DNA of 15,349 bases from Lachnospiraceae bacterium UBA7188 (GTDB lineage Bacteria; Bacillota; Clostridia; Lachnospirales; Lachnospiraceae), in NCBI GenBank assembly GCA_002490995.1, contig DKVC01000306.1:1-15349 (forward strand), in the 5' to 3' direction. Every line of letters begins with the position of its first letter. The stretch's first letter is position 1. The notes beneath the pieces were generated by a model, which saw only the letters and a program-made list of their open reading frames with translations, made no database searches and was not told the DNA's origin. The position numbers were made by a program, and so were the translations under genes. This document shows, in pieces, positions 7,207-14,469 of this stretch.

Positions 7207-7704
7207 CTATATATGGAACAATTCATCAAAATCCGTTTTCAAGTTCGGAAACATAACAAGCTGTAAATCTTCCTTATTATCTTTCGTAACCGTTTTATAC
7301 AGATAAAAATACGTCGTGCCGTCTTCTTTTCCGTCGTTCAAATATATTTCTGCCTGCTTTTTCCTCCAGTCAACAATCCAGTATTCCGACACGCCCACCT
7401 TTCGGTATATTTCCATTTTATCCCCGCGGTCGTATTCTTCAGTGGCATCGGACAATACTTCCATAACCATACGCGGGATGCCTGTCAGCGACACGTTTTT
7501 CCTGTCCCTTGTATTGCAGTTTATGGAAACATCAGGTATCACTATCTTATTATCATTTTCATACCATTGATATTGTACACCGTCGCCTAACACACGGCAC
7601 AGGGAATCCTGAAGCTGTCTCCCAACCATCACTACAAAGTTATTAATGATGAAGGAATGCTCCACAAAAGTATTACTCATGTCTGTTATCGCCAATGCAC
7701 CCAT
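7207..7704 (-). CDS. Uma2-family (DUF820) PD-(D/E)XK nuclease-like protein
   Basis: This 165-residue protein matches the Uma2/DUF820 fold, a restriction-endonuclease-like family whose cellular role is mostly unknown. The visible core includes VIPDVSI (first acidic residue), MVMEVLSDATEEYDRGDK (second acidic residue and nearby Lys), then YRKVGVSEYWIVDWRKKQAEIY, the family signature. Typical members have about 30 further N-terminal residues with a leucine- and Asp-Gly-rich segment, and these are absent. I chose ATG 7704 because AAAGGTG sits about 8 nt upstream; GTG 7713 would overlap that site, and ATG 7680 is also possible. It is a single gene, 135 bp from UPF0210. Related genes are often multicopy and mobile in cyanobacteria and clostridia. 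Confidence 0.8.
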   Translation of the reverse strand: MGALAITDMSNTFVEHSFIINNFVVMVGRQLQDSLCRVLGDGVQYQWYENDNKIVIPDVSINCNTRDRKNVSLTGIPRMVMEVLSDATEEYDRGDKMEIYRKVGVSEYWIVDWRKKQAEIYLNDGKEDGTTYFYLYKTVTKDNKEDLQLVMFPNLKTDFDELFHI

Positions 7705-7839
7705 TTTAACCACACCTTTCTTTCATTTTCACATTCCTGTTTTTCATTAATCTCCGCTCTTCTTTATAGCTGTTCCCTGTTCCTGTTAAATGCTTTTGAC
7801 CGTGAGTCTATATTGAATTTTCTGTCCCGATTTTCTGCC

Positions 7840-9204
7840 CTAATTCTTAAAACTGTGAATCGGCGCCGGAATCCGCCCACCGCGGTTGATAAAGGCATCA
7901 CAGCCGAACCGGTTCACCGGCATAATCGGTGCATATCCCAACAGGCCTCCGAATTCCACTGTCTCGCCTACGCCCTTGCCGATGACAGGAATAATGCGGA
8001 CGGCTGTAGTTTTCTGATTCACCATTCCGATGGCCATCTCGTCTGCGATGATTCCGGATATGGTAGTTGCCTTTGTGTCTCCCGGAATGGCGATCATGTC
8101 CAGTCCCACGGAGCAGACGCAGGTCATGGCTTCCAGCTTTTCCAGGGTCAGGGCTCCCGCCTGCACCGCGTTAATCATGCCCTGATCCTCGCTGACCGGA
8201 ATAAACGCGCCGCTTAAGCCGCCCACATAAGAGGATGCCATCACACCGCCCTTTTTCACCTGATCGTTCAAAAGCGCCAATGCCGCCGTGGTGCCGGGCG
8301 CGCCTGCGTATTCCAAGCCGATCTCACACAGAATATCCGCCACACTGTCACCGACAGCCGGGGTAGGCGCCAGAGACAAATCTACGATTCCGAAGGGCAC
8401 ATTCAGCATGGCAGAAGCTTCCTTGGCCACTAACTGCCCTACTCTTGTCACCTTGAACGCTGTCTTCTTTATCGTCTCGCACAACACTTCAAAATTCTCT
8501 CCACGCACCTTCTCCAAAGCTGTCTTCACCACACCGGGGCCGCTGACGCCCACATTGATGATTTTATCTGCCTCGGTAACGCCGTGGAAGGCGCCTGCCA
8601 TGAACGGATTATCGTCCGGCGCATTACAGAATACCACCAGTTTCGCACAGCCCAGGGAATCGTTTTCCTTCGTGTATTCCGCAGTAGACCTGATAATCTC
8701 TCCCATCAGCTTTACGGCGTCCATATTGATGCCCGTTCTGGTGGAGCCCAGATTGACGGATGAGCACACCCGCTCCGTATTGGAGAGCGCCCTTGGAATA
8801 GAGCGGATCAGAAGCTCGTCTGCAGGCGTCATGCCCTTGCTGACCATCGCAGAATAGCCACCGATAAAGTTCACGCCCACCTCTTTCGCCACCCTGTCCA
8901 GAGTCAGCGCCACAGTGACGAAATCCTCCTCCGTCCTGCAGGCAGCGCCGCCTACCAGGGCAATGGGGGTTACTGATATCCGCTTATTTACAATTGGTAT
9001 GCCGAATTCTCTGGATATTTCCTCTCCGGTTTTCACCAGATCCTTTGCGGCTTCATATATCTTTGAGTAAATTTTGTCATTCAGCCTCTGCAAATCGGAA
9101 TCTATACAATCCAGAAGGCTGATCCCCAGCGTGATAGTACGCACGTCCAGGTTCTCCTCCGCGATCATTTTGTTGGTTTCTGTCACTTCATATATATTTA
9201 TCAT
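7840..9204 (-). CDS. UPF0210 (PFL-like) family protein
   Basis: This 454-residue protein is full length for UPF0210, a conserved family distantly related in fold to pyruvate formate-lyase-type barrels and of unknown function. Recognisable segments are MINIYEVTETNKMI at the start, TLGISLLDCID, PIVNKRISVTPIALVGG, SSVNLGSTRTGINMDAV, VFCNAPDDNPFMAGAFHG, GVSGPGVV, and the C-terminal GCDAFINRGGRIPAPIHSFKN. ATG 9204 is preceded by AGGAGA with 5-nt spacing. It lies 143 bp downstream of the UPF0237 ACT-domain gene. This pairing recurs across Firmicutes, for example the neighbouring SP_0238/SP_0239 of Streptococcus pneumoniae, and implies that the two act together. The ACT protein may sense an amino acid; that part is inference. 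Confidence 0.92.
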   Translation of the reverse strand: MINIYEVTETNKMIAEENLDVRTITLGISLLDCIDSDLQRLNDKIYSKIYEAAKDLVKTGEEISREFGIPIVNKRISVTPIALVGGAACRTEEDFVTVALTLDRVAKEVGVNFIGGYSAMVSKGMTPADELLIRSIPRALSNTERVCSSVNLGSTRTGINMDAVKLMGEIIRSTAEYTKENDSLGCAKLVVFCNAPDDNPFMAGAFHGVTEADKIINVGVSGPGVVKTALEKVRGENFEVLCETIKKTAFKVTRVGQLVAKEASAMLNVPFGIVDLSLAPTPAVGDSVADILCEIGLEYAGAPGTTAALALLNDQVKKGGVMASSYVGGLSGAFIPVSEDQGMINAVQAGALTLEKLEAMTCVCSVGLDMIAIPGDTKATTISGIIADEMAIGMVNQKTTAVRIIPVIGKGVGETVEFGGLLGYAPIMPVNRFGCDAFINRGGRIPAPIHSFKN

Positions 9205-9281
9205 TCTATTCTCCTAACCCGGACAAGCCGGAACCAAAACTTTACTGGAAAGCACAAAATTTCGGACGGCAATTATTCATG

Positions 9282-9316
9282 ACAATAGAAGACTCGCAAA
9301 GCGTGGATTCTATTGT
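9282..9316. promoter_or_regulatory. Strong dyad in the UPF0237-UPF0210 gap
   Basis: ACAATAGAA (9282-9290) and TTCTATTGT (9308-9316) are perfect 9-bp inverted repeats. The 17-nt centre can extend the stem: after opposed GA/GA positions, CTCGC faces GCGTG with one mismatch, closing on an AAA loop. A helix with tandem G-A pairs is reasonable as RNA. It lies between two genes expected to be co-transcribed, about 78 nt upstream of the UPF0210 start. It could be an attenuator, a processing site or an operator. Confidence 0.5.
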
Positions 9317-9347
9317 TTGTGTTTGTGAGTATAAGTGCCCGCCCCGG

Positions 9348-9620
9348 TTAAATCCGGTGCATTTTGTCAAAAATCTCTTCCTTCTGGCATTTGATCTGTA
9401 CGCCGGTCTCCTCCCCCAGCGCGGTCATTTCATCTACCATATCGCCGAAGGGCTTTGTCATGATACTGGTGTCCACGATCATCATCATATTAAAATATCC
9501 CTGTACAATAGTCTGGGAAATATCCAGAATATTGATTCCGTTCTCAGCCAGATAAGTGCAGACCTTTGCTATGATGCCTATGGTATCCTTCCCAACTACT
9601 GTAATAATTGTCCTCTTCAT
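9348..9620 (-). CDS. UPF0237 ACT-domain protein
   Basis: This 90-residue single-domain ACT protein begins MKRTIITVVGKDTIGIIAKV, the usual first strand and helix of the family, followed by LAENGINILDISQT and YFNMMMIVDTS. ACT domains bind amino acids or similar small ligands at dimer interfaces. ATG 9620 follows GGAGG with 5-nt spacing. An upstream in-frame start at 9656 would add 12 residues without a good ribosome binding site and with no counterpart in the family. It precedes the UPF0210 gene on the same strand and probably shares its transcript. The 182 bp upstream, toward the AT-rich cassette, shows no clear gene. Confidence 0.92.
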   Translation of the reverse strand: MKRTIITVVGKDTIGIIAKVCTYLAENGINILDISQTIVQGYFNMMMIVDTSIMTKPFGDMVDEMTALGEETGVQIKCQKEEIFDKMHRI

Positions 9621-9802
9621 ATATTCCTCCGTTCCCGCGTCCGTGACGCCTACCATACCCCAGTCAAGCCGGCTTCTTTTTGATGTGTTCTTTGTTATTA
9701 AAAACTATATTGTTACAAGATTTATGCAAATATGTTCCGCCTTTAACAAAATTATTATGACTTATTAACTTCATATTGCTAAAAATATCGTCAACGGTTT
9801 CT

Positions 9803-10180
9803 TCAATTTTGAACCTCTTTGCATAACTGAGCCAGCTTAATTGCCTTAAACAAACTGATAACTTTTTCATCCTTTGATTCCCATATTTCTGCATGATAAA
9901 TATTTTTCTTATTCCCTATTGGATTTGGATATGCCTCTACACCCCTACATTCCCCAGCTGTTATTTTAATAGCTGTTTTATAATCATTTCTTCTTCCAAA
10001 ACGAGCCTTCAATACTTCTACAATTTCTTTCTCGCTTCTTTCACCATCCCTGTCCACAGAAGCACCTTTTTCATCCATAAACAAAGCCGCTGTAGGTTTA
10101 CCTGATATAAAACCATCTGGATCAGATTCTCTAACTACTCGGTACAATATTTCTGTATCTTCAATTTTATTTAAGTCCAT
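9803..10180 (-). CDS. Uncharacterised cassette protein C
   Basis: This 125-residue protein has no function I can name. Distinct segments are ILYRVVRESDPDGFISGKPT (11-30), AALFMDEKGASVDRDGERS (31-49), a lysine-rich helix, IKITAGECRGVEAYP (71-85), and KNIYHAEIWES (92-102) before a final amphipathic helix. The SVDRDG and IYHAEI motifs recall a widespread family of about 130-residue hypothetical proteins; conserved His, Glu, Asp and Arg residues would allow an enzymatic role, but that is speculation. The ATG at 10180 lies inside the end of the upstream gene, overlapping it by 14 bp; an in-frame GTG at 10195 is possible. The overlap implies translational coupling. It is the last gene of an AT-rich three-gene cassette. 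Confidence 0.75.
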   Translation of the reverse strand: MDLNKIEDTEILYRVVRESDPDGFISGKPTAALFMDEKGASVDRDGERSEKEIVEVLKARFGRRNDYKTAIKITAGECRGVEAYPNPIGNKKNIYHAEIWESKDEKVISLFKAIKLAQLCKEVQN

Positions 10181-10766
10181 AAAAGCGCACCACACTCTCG
10201 TTTATCTGTTGACTGACATTTTCTGTAAATATCTCCATCTGTGCTAAAGAATAATCACCTTTGGGAATATATACTTCCTCTGTTCTTCTTTCACTCACCT
10301 CAAAAGCCAGCATGCTTTTATCATCCAGCTCATATTGCATCAATAAGCTATTCCGGCCTGTCGGTGCGATTTGAGGCTGCTTCTCAAGTGCGTTGATGAT
10401 TGCCTTAAAAAGATTAATAGCCCCTTCTGAAAACGCTTTTCCCCCCGTCCCATTCCAATTTTCTTCAAATAATGCCATTTTTTTAATTTTATTGAGATTC
10501 TCTACCTTCATTAAGTCTATTGCTTTATTAGTATACAACCCCATATAGCCTTTTTCCTGGTTTAATTTTATATATTGTATGTATGAAGGTTTTATATCAT
10601 AGCCTGATATACCTTCTTCTATTGGATATCTCAATGCAGTCGTTCCAACAAAAACGGCAAAAGCAATAGATGTAGCTGCTCCCACTTTACTATATGCCTT
10701 TTTTTCAATATGATTATTAAATTTCTCTGTAGAATTTGATAAGGCAATCAAATTTCCGCTATTCAT
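10167..10766 (-). CDS. Uncharacterised cassette protein B
   Basis: This 199-residue protein has two parts. The N-terminal part has a hydrophobic stretch (28-45, VGAATSIAFAVFVGTTAL) that may be a membrane segment. The C-terminal part (about 95-199) starts with LFEENWNGTGGKAFSEGAI, then QPQIAPTGRNSLLMQYELDD, an acidic sheet and a final helix. The ENWNG...F...PTGR.S...Y pattern recurs in many uncharacterised bacterial proteins and is probably a real small domain. The ATG at 10766 is 5 bp after the stop of gene A, with an AAAGG site overlapping that stop, so the two are tightly coupled. The function is unknown. Confidence 0.75.
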   Translation of the reverse strand: MNSGNLIALSNSTEKFNNHIEKKAYSKVGAATSIAFAVFVGTTALRYPIEEGISGYDIKPSYIQYIKLNQEKGYMGLYTNKAIDLMKVENLNKIKKMALFEENWNGTGGKAFSEGAINLFKAIINALEKQPQIAPTGRNSLLMQYELDDKSMLAFEVSERRTEEVYIPKGDYSLAQMEIFTENVSQQINESVVRFYGLK

Positions 10767-10771
10767 ATATT

Positions 10772-11197
10772 TTACCTTTTTCCTTTTACATAAATAGAAT
10801 TAGTTGCCAATAACTGCCCATTAAATGATATCGAAGTGCTATATAATCCTTCTGATTCAAAAATTACATTAAGAAAATCCATACTCAAATTTAATCCTTT
10901 ATATTCATTTGGTAAACCAACCTCATCCACATCAGGCATCGGAGGAATTGCAATAATTCCAGAATCAACCAGAATATTCCTCTCCCCATCCTTTGAAAAA
11001 ACAATCTGGACCGTATTATTTCCAGAAATATCCATATCTAATATAGAAAAAATAATTGAAAAGGAAAATGTTCCCGGAACAAACTCTGGAGTTAAAGCTG
11101 ACATAACCCCTATCGCGTTTATACTATTACCGCTTCCGTCATTAGCCGCAACTCTCTCTGCATTTATACAATATATGAAATTAGTTAATTTAGCCAT
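10772..11197 (-). CDS. Uncharacterised cassette protein A (possible DUF6941-like)
   Basis: This 141-residue protein appears to be all beta: alternating strands from MAKLTNFIYCINAERV through LTPEFVPGTFSFSIIFSIL, LPNEYKGLNLSMDFLNVIF and ESEGLYSTSISFNGQLLATN to IYVKGKR. The ending reads like an Ig-like or beta-sandwich edge, and the overall pattern reminds me of DUF6941; I cannot verify this. It has no signal peptide or membrane segment, so it is probably cytoplasmic. ATG 11197 follows GGAGGG at good spacing and is the first gene of the cassette, 63 bp after the YycJ gene. Base composition drops clearly here compared with the YycJ gene: one 60-base sample is 35 percent GC in this cassette against 50 percent there. 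Confidence 0.78.
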   Translation of the reverse strand: MAKLTNFIYCINAERVAANDGSGNSINAIGVMSALTPEFVPGTFSFSIIFSILDMDISGNNTVQIVFSKDGERNILVDSGIIAIPPMPDVDEVGLPNEYKGLNLSMDFLNVIFESEGLYSTSISFNGQLLATNSIYVKGKR

Positions 11198-11260
11198 TTA
11201 ATTCCCTCCGCTTTAATCAATAAGCCTATACTTTATCTTAAGCATTTTTTGTTATCATCG

Positions 11261-12058
11261 TTACACAATCACCGCCGGGGTCACTTCGCTGCGCCTCGCC
11301 ACACGGATATCAAAATCTCCCGCCTTATAAGGGTTATCCCCTGTATTTATCTCCATCCGCACGGACTCGTAAGCCAACTCCGGCAGATTGTTTTCCTTGC
11401 TCAGATGTCCCAGGAGCACCGCCTTCATCTTATCATGCAGAATCCGGCACAAAAGTTTCCCTGTATTTTCATTGGACAGATGCCCTCTGTCTCCCAGAAT
11501 CCTCTGCTTCAGGTAATAGGGATAAGGTCCCACCTGGAGCATGTTCACATCATGGTTGGACTCCAGCAGCAGCGCGTCCATTCCCTTCAGACATTCCACT
11601 GTATAGTCATTGTACACCCCCAGATCGGTGCAGACTGCCACTCTTTTGCTGCCATACGCAATTCTGTAGGCAACAGGCTGTGCCGCATCATGGGATATGC
11701 GCATGGGATTTACGGTCAAATCCTTTATGATGAATTTCTGATCCTCCTTCACCTCATGGTACAGTCCATGATCCACATTTCCCAGTCCTGCACAGTTCTT
11801 CATCGCTTCGATAGTACCGGCTGTGGCGTAGACCGGGATCGCATATTTCCTGGCAATGACCCCCAGTCCCTGGATATGATCGGCATGTTCATGTGTAATC
11901 AATATTCCGTCTATATCCCGTCCTGTCAGATCCAGTTCCTTCAATCCCTTCTCCGTCTTCTTGCCGCTGATTCCCACGTCTACAAGCAGGTGAGCCGCTT
12001 CCGATCCCACATAGATACAATTTCCGCTGCTCCCGCTTGCTATACTGCATAATCTCAT
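11261..12058 (-). CDS. yycJ: YycJ/WalJ-type metallo-beta-lactamase-fold hydrolase
   Basis: This 265-residue MBL-fold protein is full length for the YycJ/VicX/WalJ group, predicted metal-dependent hydrolases or nucleases linked to the WalRK system and DNA metabolism in other Firmicutes. It begins MRLCSIASGSSGNCIYV, typical of the group. Metal-ligand motifs are THEHADH (55-61), SHD (122-124), CTDLG (Asp145), ESNHD (166-170) and GHLS (192-195, 218-221). I chose ATG 12058 because GGGGG (12065-12069) lies 6 nt upstream and the family starts here; ATG 12088 would add ten residues. Here it sits apart from walRK, downstream of polA and coaE, behind three consecutive hairpins. Confidence 0.9.
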   Translation of the reverse strand: MRLCSIASGSSGNCIYVGSEAAHLLVDVGISGKKTEKGLKELDLTGRDIDGILITHEHADHIQGLGVIARKYAIPVYATAGTIEAMKNCAGLGNVDHGLYHEVKEDQKFIIKDLTVNPMRISHDAAQPVAYRIAYGSKRVAVCTDLGVYNDYTVECLKGMDALLLESNHDVNMLQVGPYPYYLKQRILGDRGHLSNENTGKLLCRILHDKMKAVLLGHLSKENNLPELAYESVRMEINTGDNPYKAGDFDIRVARRSEVTPAVIV

Positions 12059-12069
12059 TTTTATCCCCC

Positions 12070-12087
12070 TGCCCGCTCCGGCGGGCA
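12070..12087. promoter_or_regulatory. Hairpin directly upstream of the yycJ ribosome binding site
   Basis: TGCCCGC (12070-12076) pairs with GCGGGCA (12081-12087) around a 4-nt loop. The stem abuts the GGGGG ribosome binding site at 12065-12069. In the message it may influence ribosome access or protect the 5' end; no T-run follows, so it is not a classical terminator. Confidence 0.5.
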
Positions 12088-12097
12088 TCCGATCAAT

Positions 12098-12120
12098 AGT
12101 TTGAAAGGGACTTTCAAACT
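12098..12120. promoter_or_regulatory. Perfect 10-bp inverted repeat in the coaE-yycJ gap
   Basis: AGTTTGAAAG (12098-12107) and CTTTCAAACT (12111-12120) are perfect reverse complements separated by 3 nt. With no T-run on either side it reads as an operator or an RNA hairpin rather than a terminator. It is the middle one of three consecutive dyads. Confidence 0.5.
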
Positions 12121-12168
12121 TCTATCTCTCTTCTTATCCGTTTTCGTTAGTTATCTAATCGTAATCCA

Positions 12169-12184
12169 GATACCGGTCGGTATC
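12169..12184. promoter_or_regulatory. 16-bp near-palindrome in the coaE-yycJ gap
   Basis: GATACCG (12169-12175) and CGGTATC (12178-12184) are perfect 7-bp arms around a 2-nt centre. Such tight spacing is more typical of a protein-binding site than of an RNA hairpin. It is the upstream-most of three dyads before yycJ. Confidence 0.4.
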
Positions 12185-12251
12185 CCGCATTTTTGAATCT
12201 GAAAAGCTCTGAGTTTCCATACTCTACTTTATCGGTATGTACCAAACAGGT

Positions 12252-12854
12252 TCAATGCAAACGCACTGTTGATAATCTCTCATCAATTTGCCGGTATGTA
12301 TCCTTCAGGCTGCCGCTGTTATCTATCACAAAATCGCAATTCTTCCTGAAGCTTTCCTCCGACAACTGCCTGGACATGATCTGCGATATCTTCTCCTCAC
12401 TGTAGCCCCTGGTGCGCCGCAGTCTTTCCCGGCGGATTTTCTCATCTGCATAAATATACCACATCTCATCCACCAGCGCAAGATACCCGCACTCAATCAG
12501 CAGGGCGGCTTCCACGAAAAACAGCTCCGCCTCCCCTGCATTCCTTGCGCGCTCCAGACGCTCCAGCAAATATTCCCTGACGGCAGGATGAATCATCCCG
12601 TTCACCTGTTCAAGAAGCTCAGGTCTGGCAAAAATCTTATCCGCCATAACCGCCTTATCTATCTGCCCGTCAGCCGCCACTGCATCTGTACCCAGCAGCC
12701 TCACGAGTTCCTGATAGCACCGCTTTCCCGGCTGCTTCACCAGGTGAGCCACCTCATCCGCCAGGTATATCTCACATTTATAGTGCTCTCCTATATAATG
12801 CAGTATCTCCGACTTGCCGGCACCGATCCCGCCTGTAATTCCTATAAAACGCAT
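12252..12854 (-). CDS. coaE: Dephospho-CoA kinase
   Basis: This 200-residue protein matches the usual length of CoaE, which phosphorylates the 3'-hydroxyl of dephospho-CoA with ATP in the last step of coenzyme A synthesis. The P-loop GGIGAGKS is at 8-15, followed by YLADEVAHLV in the substrate-binding region. Later segments include VEAALLIECGYLALVDE and a C-terminal FVIDNSGSLKDTYRQIDE. I chose ATG 12854 because the family begins MRFIGITGG-like and AGGGG lies 7 nt upstream; ATG 12860 would overlap the preceding stop as ATGA. Either way it is within a few bases of the AAA-ATPase-like gene, so the two are translationally coupled. The downstream gap of about 195 bp holds hairpins. Confidence 0.93.
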   Translation of the reverse strand: MRFIGITGGIGAGKSEILHYIGEHYKCEIYLADEVAHLVKQPGKRCYQELVRLLGTDAVAADGQIDKAVMADKIFARPELLEQVNGMIHPAVREYLLERLERARNAGEAELFFVEAALLIECGYLALVDEMWYIYADEKIRRERLRRTRGYSEEKISQIMSRQLSEESFRKNCDFVIDNSGSLKDTYRQIDERLSTVRLH

Positions 12855-12856
12855 CC

Positions 12857-14458
12857 TCATACCCCTGATTGTTTTTCCTGTTTTTCAATCACGCAGCTGT
12901 GAACCTTCTCCTTCGCATCATAATTGATGCCCGCCATCACGATTTCGCCTCCATAATCCTCCAATACCGCCGGATAATTCCGCTCTTTCATCTGCATAAT
13001 CGGGCCTCCGGAAGATTTATTCCATTTCAGCTCAATCACCAGCGCCGGGAGCATAGAGTTTCGTTTCGGCAGGTACACCACGTCCGCAATCCCCTTTCCG
13101 GAGGGGAGTTCTTCTACTTTAAAATACTGGCCTATTGCGGTGATATACGCAAACTTGATCACATACCGCAATGCCTGTTCGTTGTTATAAAAAGTCGGCG
13201 CATACTGCGTATCGCGTATCTCTTCTATGGCTCTCGCCACTGCATCCCCGTTTCCTGCAATGGTATCCTCCAGAAGCTTTCCGGAACGGCTGATCAGCTC
13301 CATCCATTTCCGGTTGGCATTGGTACCCTTCAGTATTTTCCGAAACTCTGCCCTCACCTCTTCATTTGGAATACGTGCTGTCCCGTCTTCCTCATGCCAG
13401 GTCAGGTATCCCAGATGTATCAGCAGTGTCAGCACATCATCACGGCTCCTGAACGTCTCAAAATCATTCTCGAAGCCTTCCGTGTCAACCTCTATCTCTT
13501 CCCCGGAAATCAGCCGGGATACAATCTCCTGCAGCCCCTCGAAATCCATATTGATATATGTCATCAGCGATTCCGCCGCCGAAGTCTTCTTCCAGTAGGA
13601 GCCAAACTTCCCTCTCTTCATAGCCTGCATAACCGAATAGGGATTGTAAATTGCCCCGATATCCGGGAAATCATATCCATCATACCATTTTCTGGCATCT
13701 GCAAAGCTCATCCCATAGCTCTCACACAGTTTCTTTACTTCTCCCTCTGTAAAACCGGTAAACTCCGCAAATCCGTTCGGATCAAGAATCGGGTATTCTA
13801 TAAAATCCGAAATAGCCGACTGGGAGCCGTCCTTCTTTATAGGCAGGATTCCCGTCATATAGGCCGCCGCCACTGCCTTCGACGTAAAGCTGTTGTTCTT
13901 AAACCATCCTCTGAGCAGGTTTAAGTAAGCTGATTGGACCTCCCCGTCACCCTTTGCCTCCCGGATCAGGGCATCCCACTCATCGATGATAAACACAAAT
14001 TCCCTGCCGGTCTCTTCCACGCAGCGAATCAGATCATCCACAAGATTTCCTCCAGGAGGCAGCTGCGGGAATAGATCCTTCAATTCCCTGTGGACGGCCT
14101 CCACGATTTTTCCAGGAACGTCCGCCATCGGTTTCCTCTGCATCTTTGCCTCGGACAGAAAGCTTGTGATATCAAGATTGATCACATAATACCGGTTCAG
14201 GTACGTCAGGTACCCCGGTGTCCGCGCAATCTCCCTGCCATCGAAAAGCGCATGGGAATCGCAGGAACAGTCATAATATGCGCACAGCATCTTCGCCGCA
14301 TACGATTTTCCGAAACGCCTCGGCCGGCTCGTACAGATCAGCTTTTCCATCGTTCCCACTGTTCTGTTGATCAATTCGATCAAACCGGTTTTATCCACAT
14401 ACTCTGACTGTAATATTTCCTGGAATCCTTTATTTCCCGGATTTAAATATGTCCCCAT
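12857..14458 (-). CDS. AAA-ATPase-like / DUF1703 (PD-(D/E)XK) protein
   Basis: This 533-residue protein has the PF09820 plus PF08011 (DUF1703) layout. The N-terminus MGTYLNPGNKGF and YVDKTGLIELINR is the family hallmark. A Walker A-like SRPRRFGKS lies at about 44-52 and a Walker B-like FIIDEWDAL at about 156-164. A C-terminal nuclease-like core has GIADVVYL (Asp459) and ALVIELKW (Glu476, Lys478). The family is expanded in gut clostridia and Bacteroidetes; it has been proposed as mobile or defence related but has no proven function. I chose ATG 14458 by family N-terminus and an upstream GAGGG; a GTG at 14473 would overlap the polA stop as GTGA. All expected catalytic residues are present. It sits oddly between polA and coaE, packed like an operon member. 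Confidence 0.9.
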   Translation of the reverse strand: MGTYLNPGNKGFQEILQSEYVDKTGLIELINRTVGTMEKLICTSRPRRFGKSYAAKMLCAYYDCSCDSHALFDGREIARTPGYLTYLNRYYVINLDITSFLSEAKMQRKPMADVPGKIVEAVHRELKDLFPQLPPGGNLVDDLIRCVEETGREFVFIIDEWDALIREAKGDGEVQSAYLNLLRGWFKNNSFTSKAVAAAYMTGILPIKKDGSQSAISDFIEYPILDPNGFAEFTGFTEGEVKKLCESYGMSFADARKWYDGYDFPDIGAIYNPYSVMQAMKRGKFGSYWKKTSAAESLMTYINMDFEGLQEIVSRLISGEEIEVDTEGFENDFETFRSRDDVLTLLIHLGYLTWHEEDGTARIPNEEVRAEFRKILKGTNANRKWMELISRSGKLLEDTIAGNGDAVARAIEEIRDTQYAPTFYNNEQALRYVIKFAYITAIGQYFKVEELPSGKGIADVVYLPKRNSMLPALVIELKWNKSSGGPIMQMKERNYPAVLEDYGGEIVMAGINYDAKEKVHSCVIEKQEKQSGV

Positions 14459-14469
14459 GGAATACACCC

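Noticed and set aside
9666..9675. AAGCCGGCTT palindrome followed by CTTTTT on the plus strand as a terminator
   Set aside because: A 5-bp stem without a loop cannot form a stable terminator, and no plus-strand gene ends there.
11249..12052. Plus-strand open frame of 267 codons
   Set aside because: It is antisense to the yycJ gene, which has clear metal-binding motifs. The plus-strand product has no recognisable domain and is rich in His, Ile and Gln as expected of a shadow frame.
12869..13924. Plus-strand open frame of 351 codons
   Set aside because: It is the shadow of the AAA-ATPase-like/DUF1703 gene, whose motifs are intact on the minus strand. No family features are visible in the plus-strand product.
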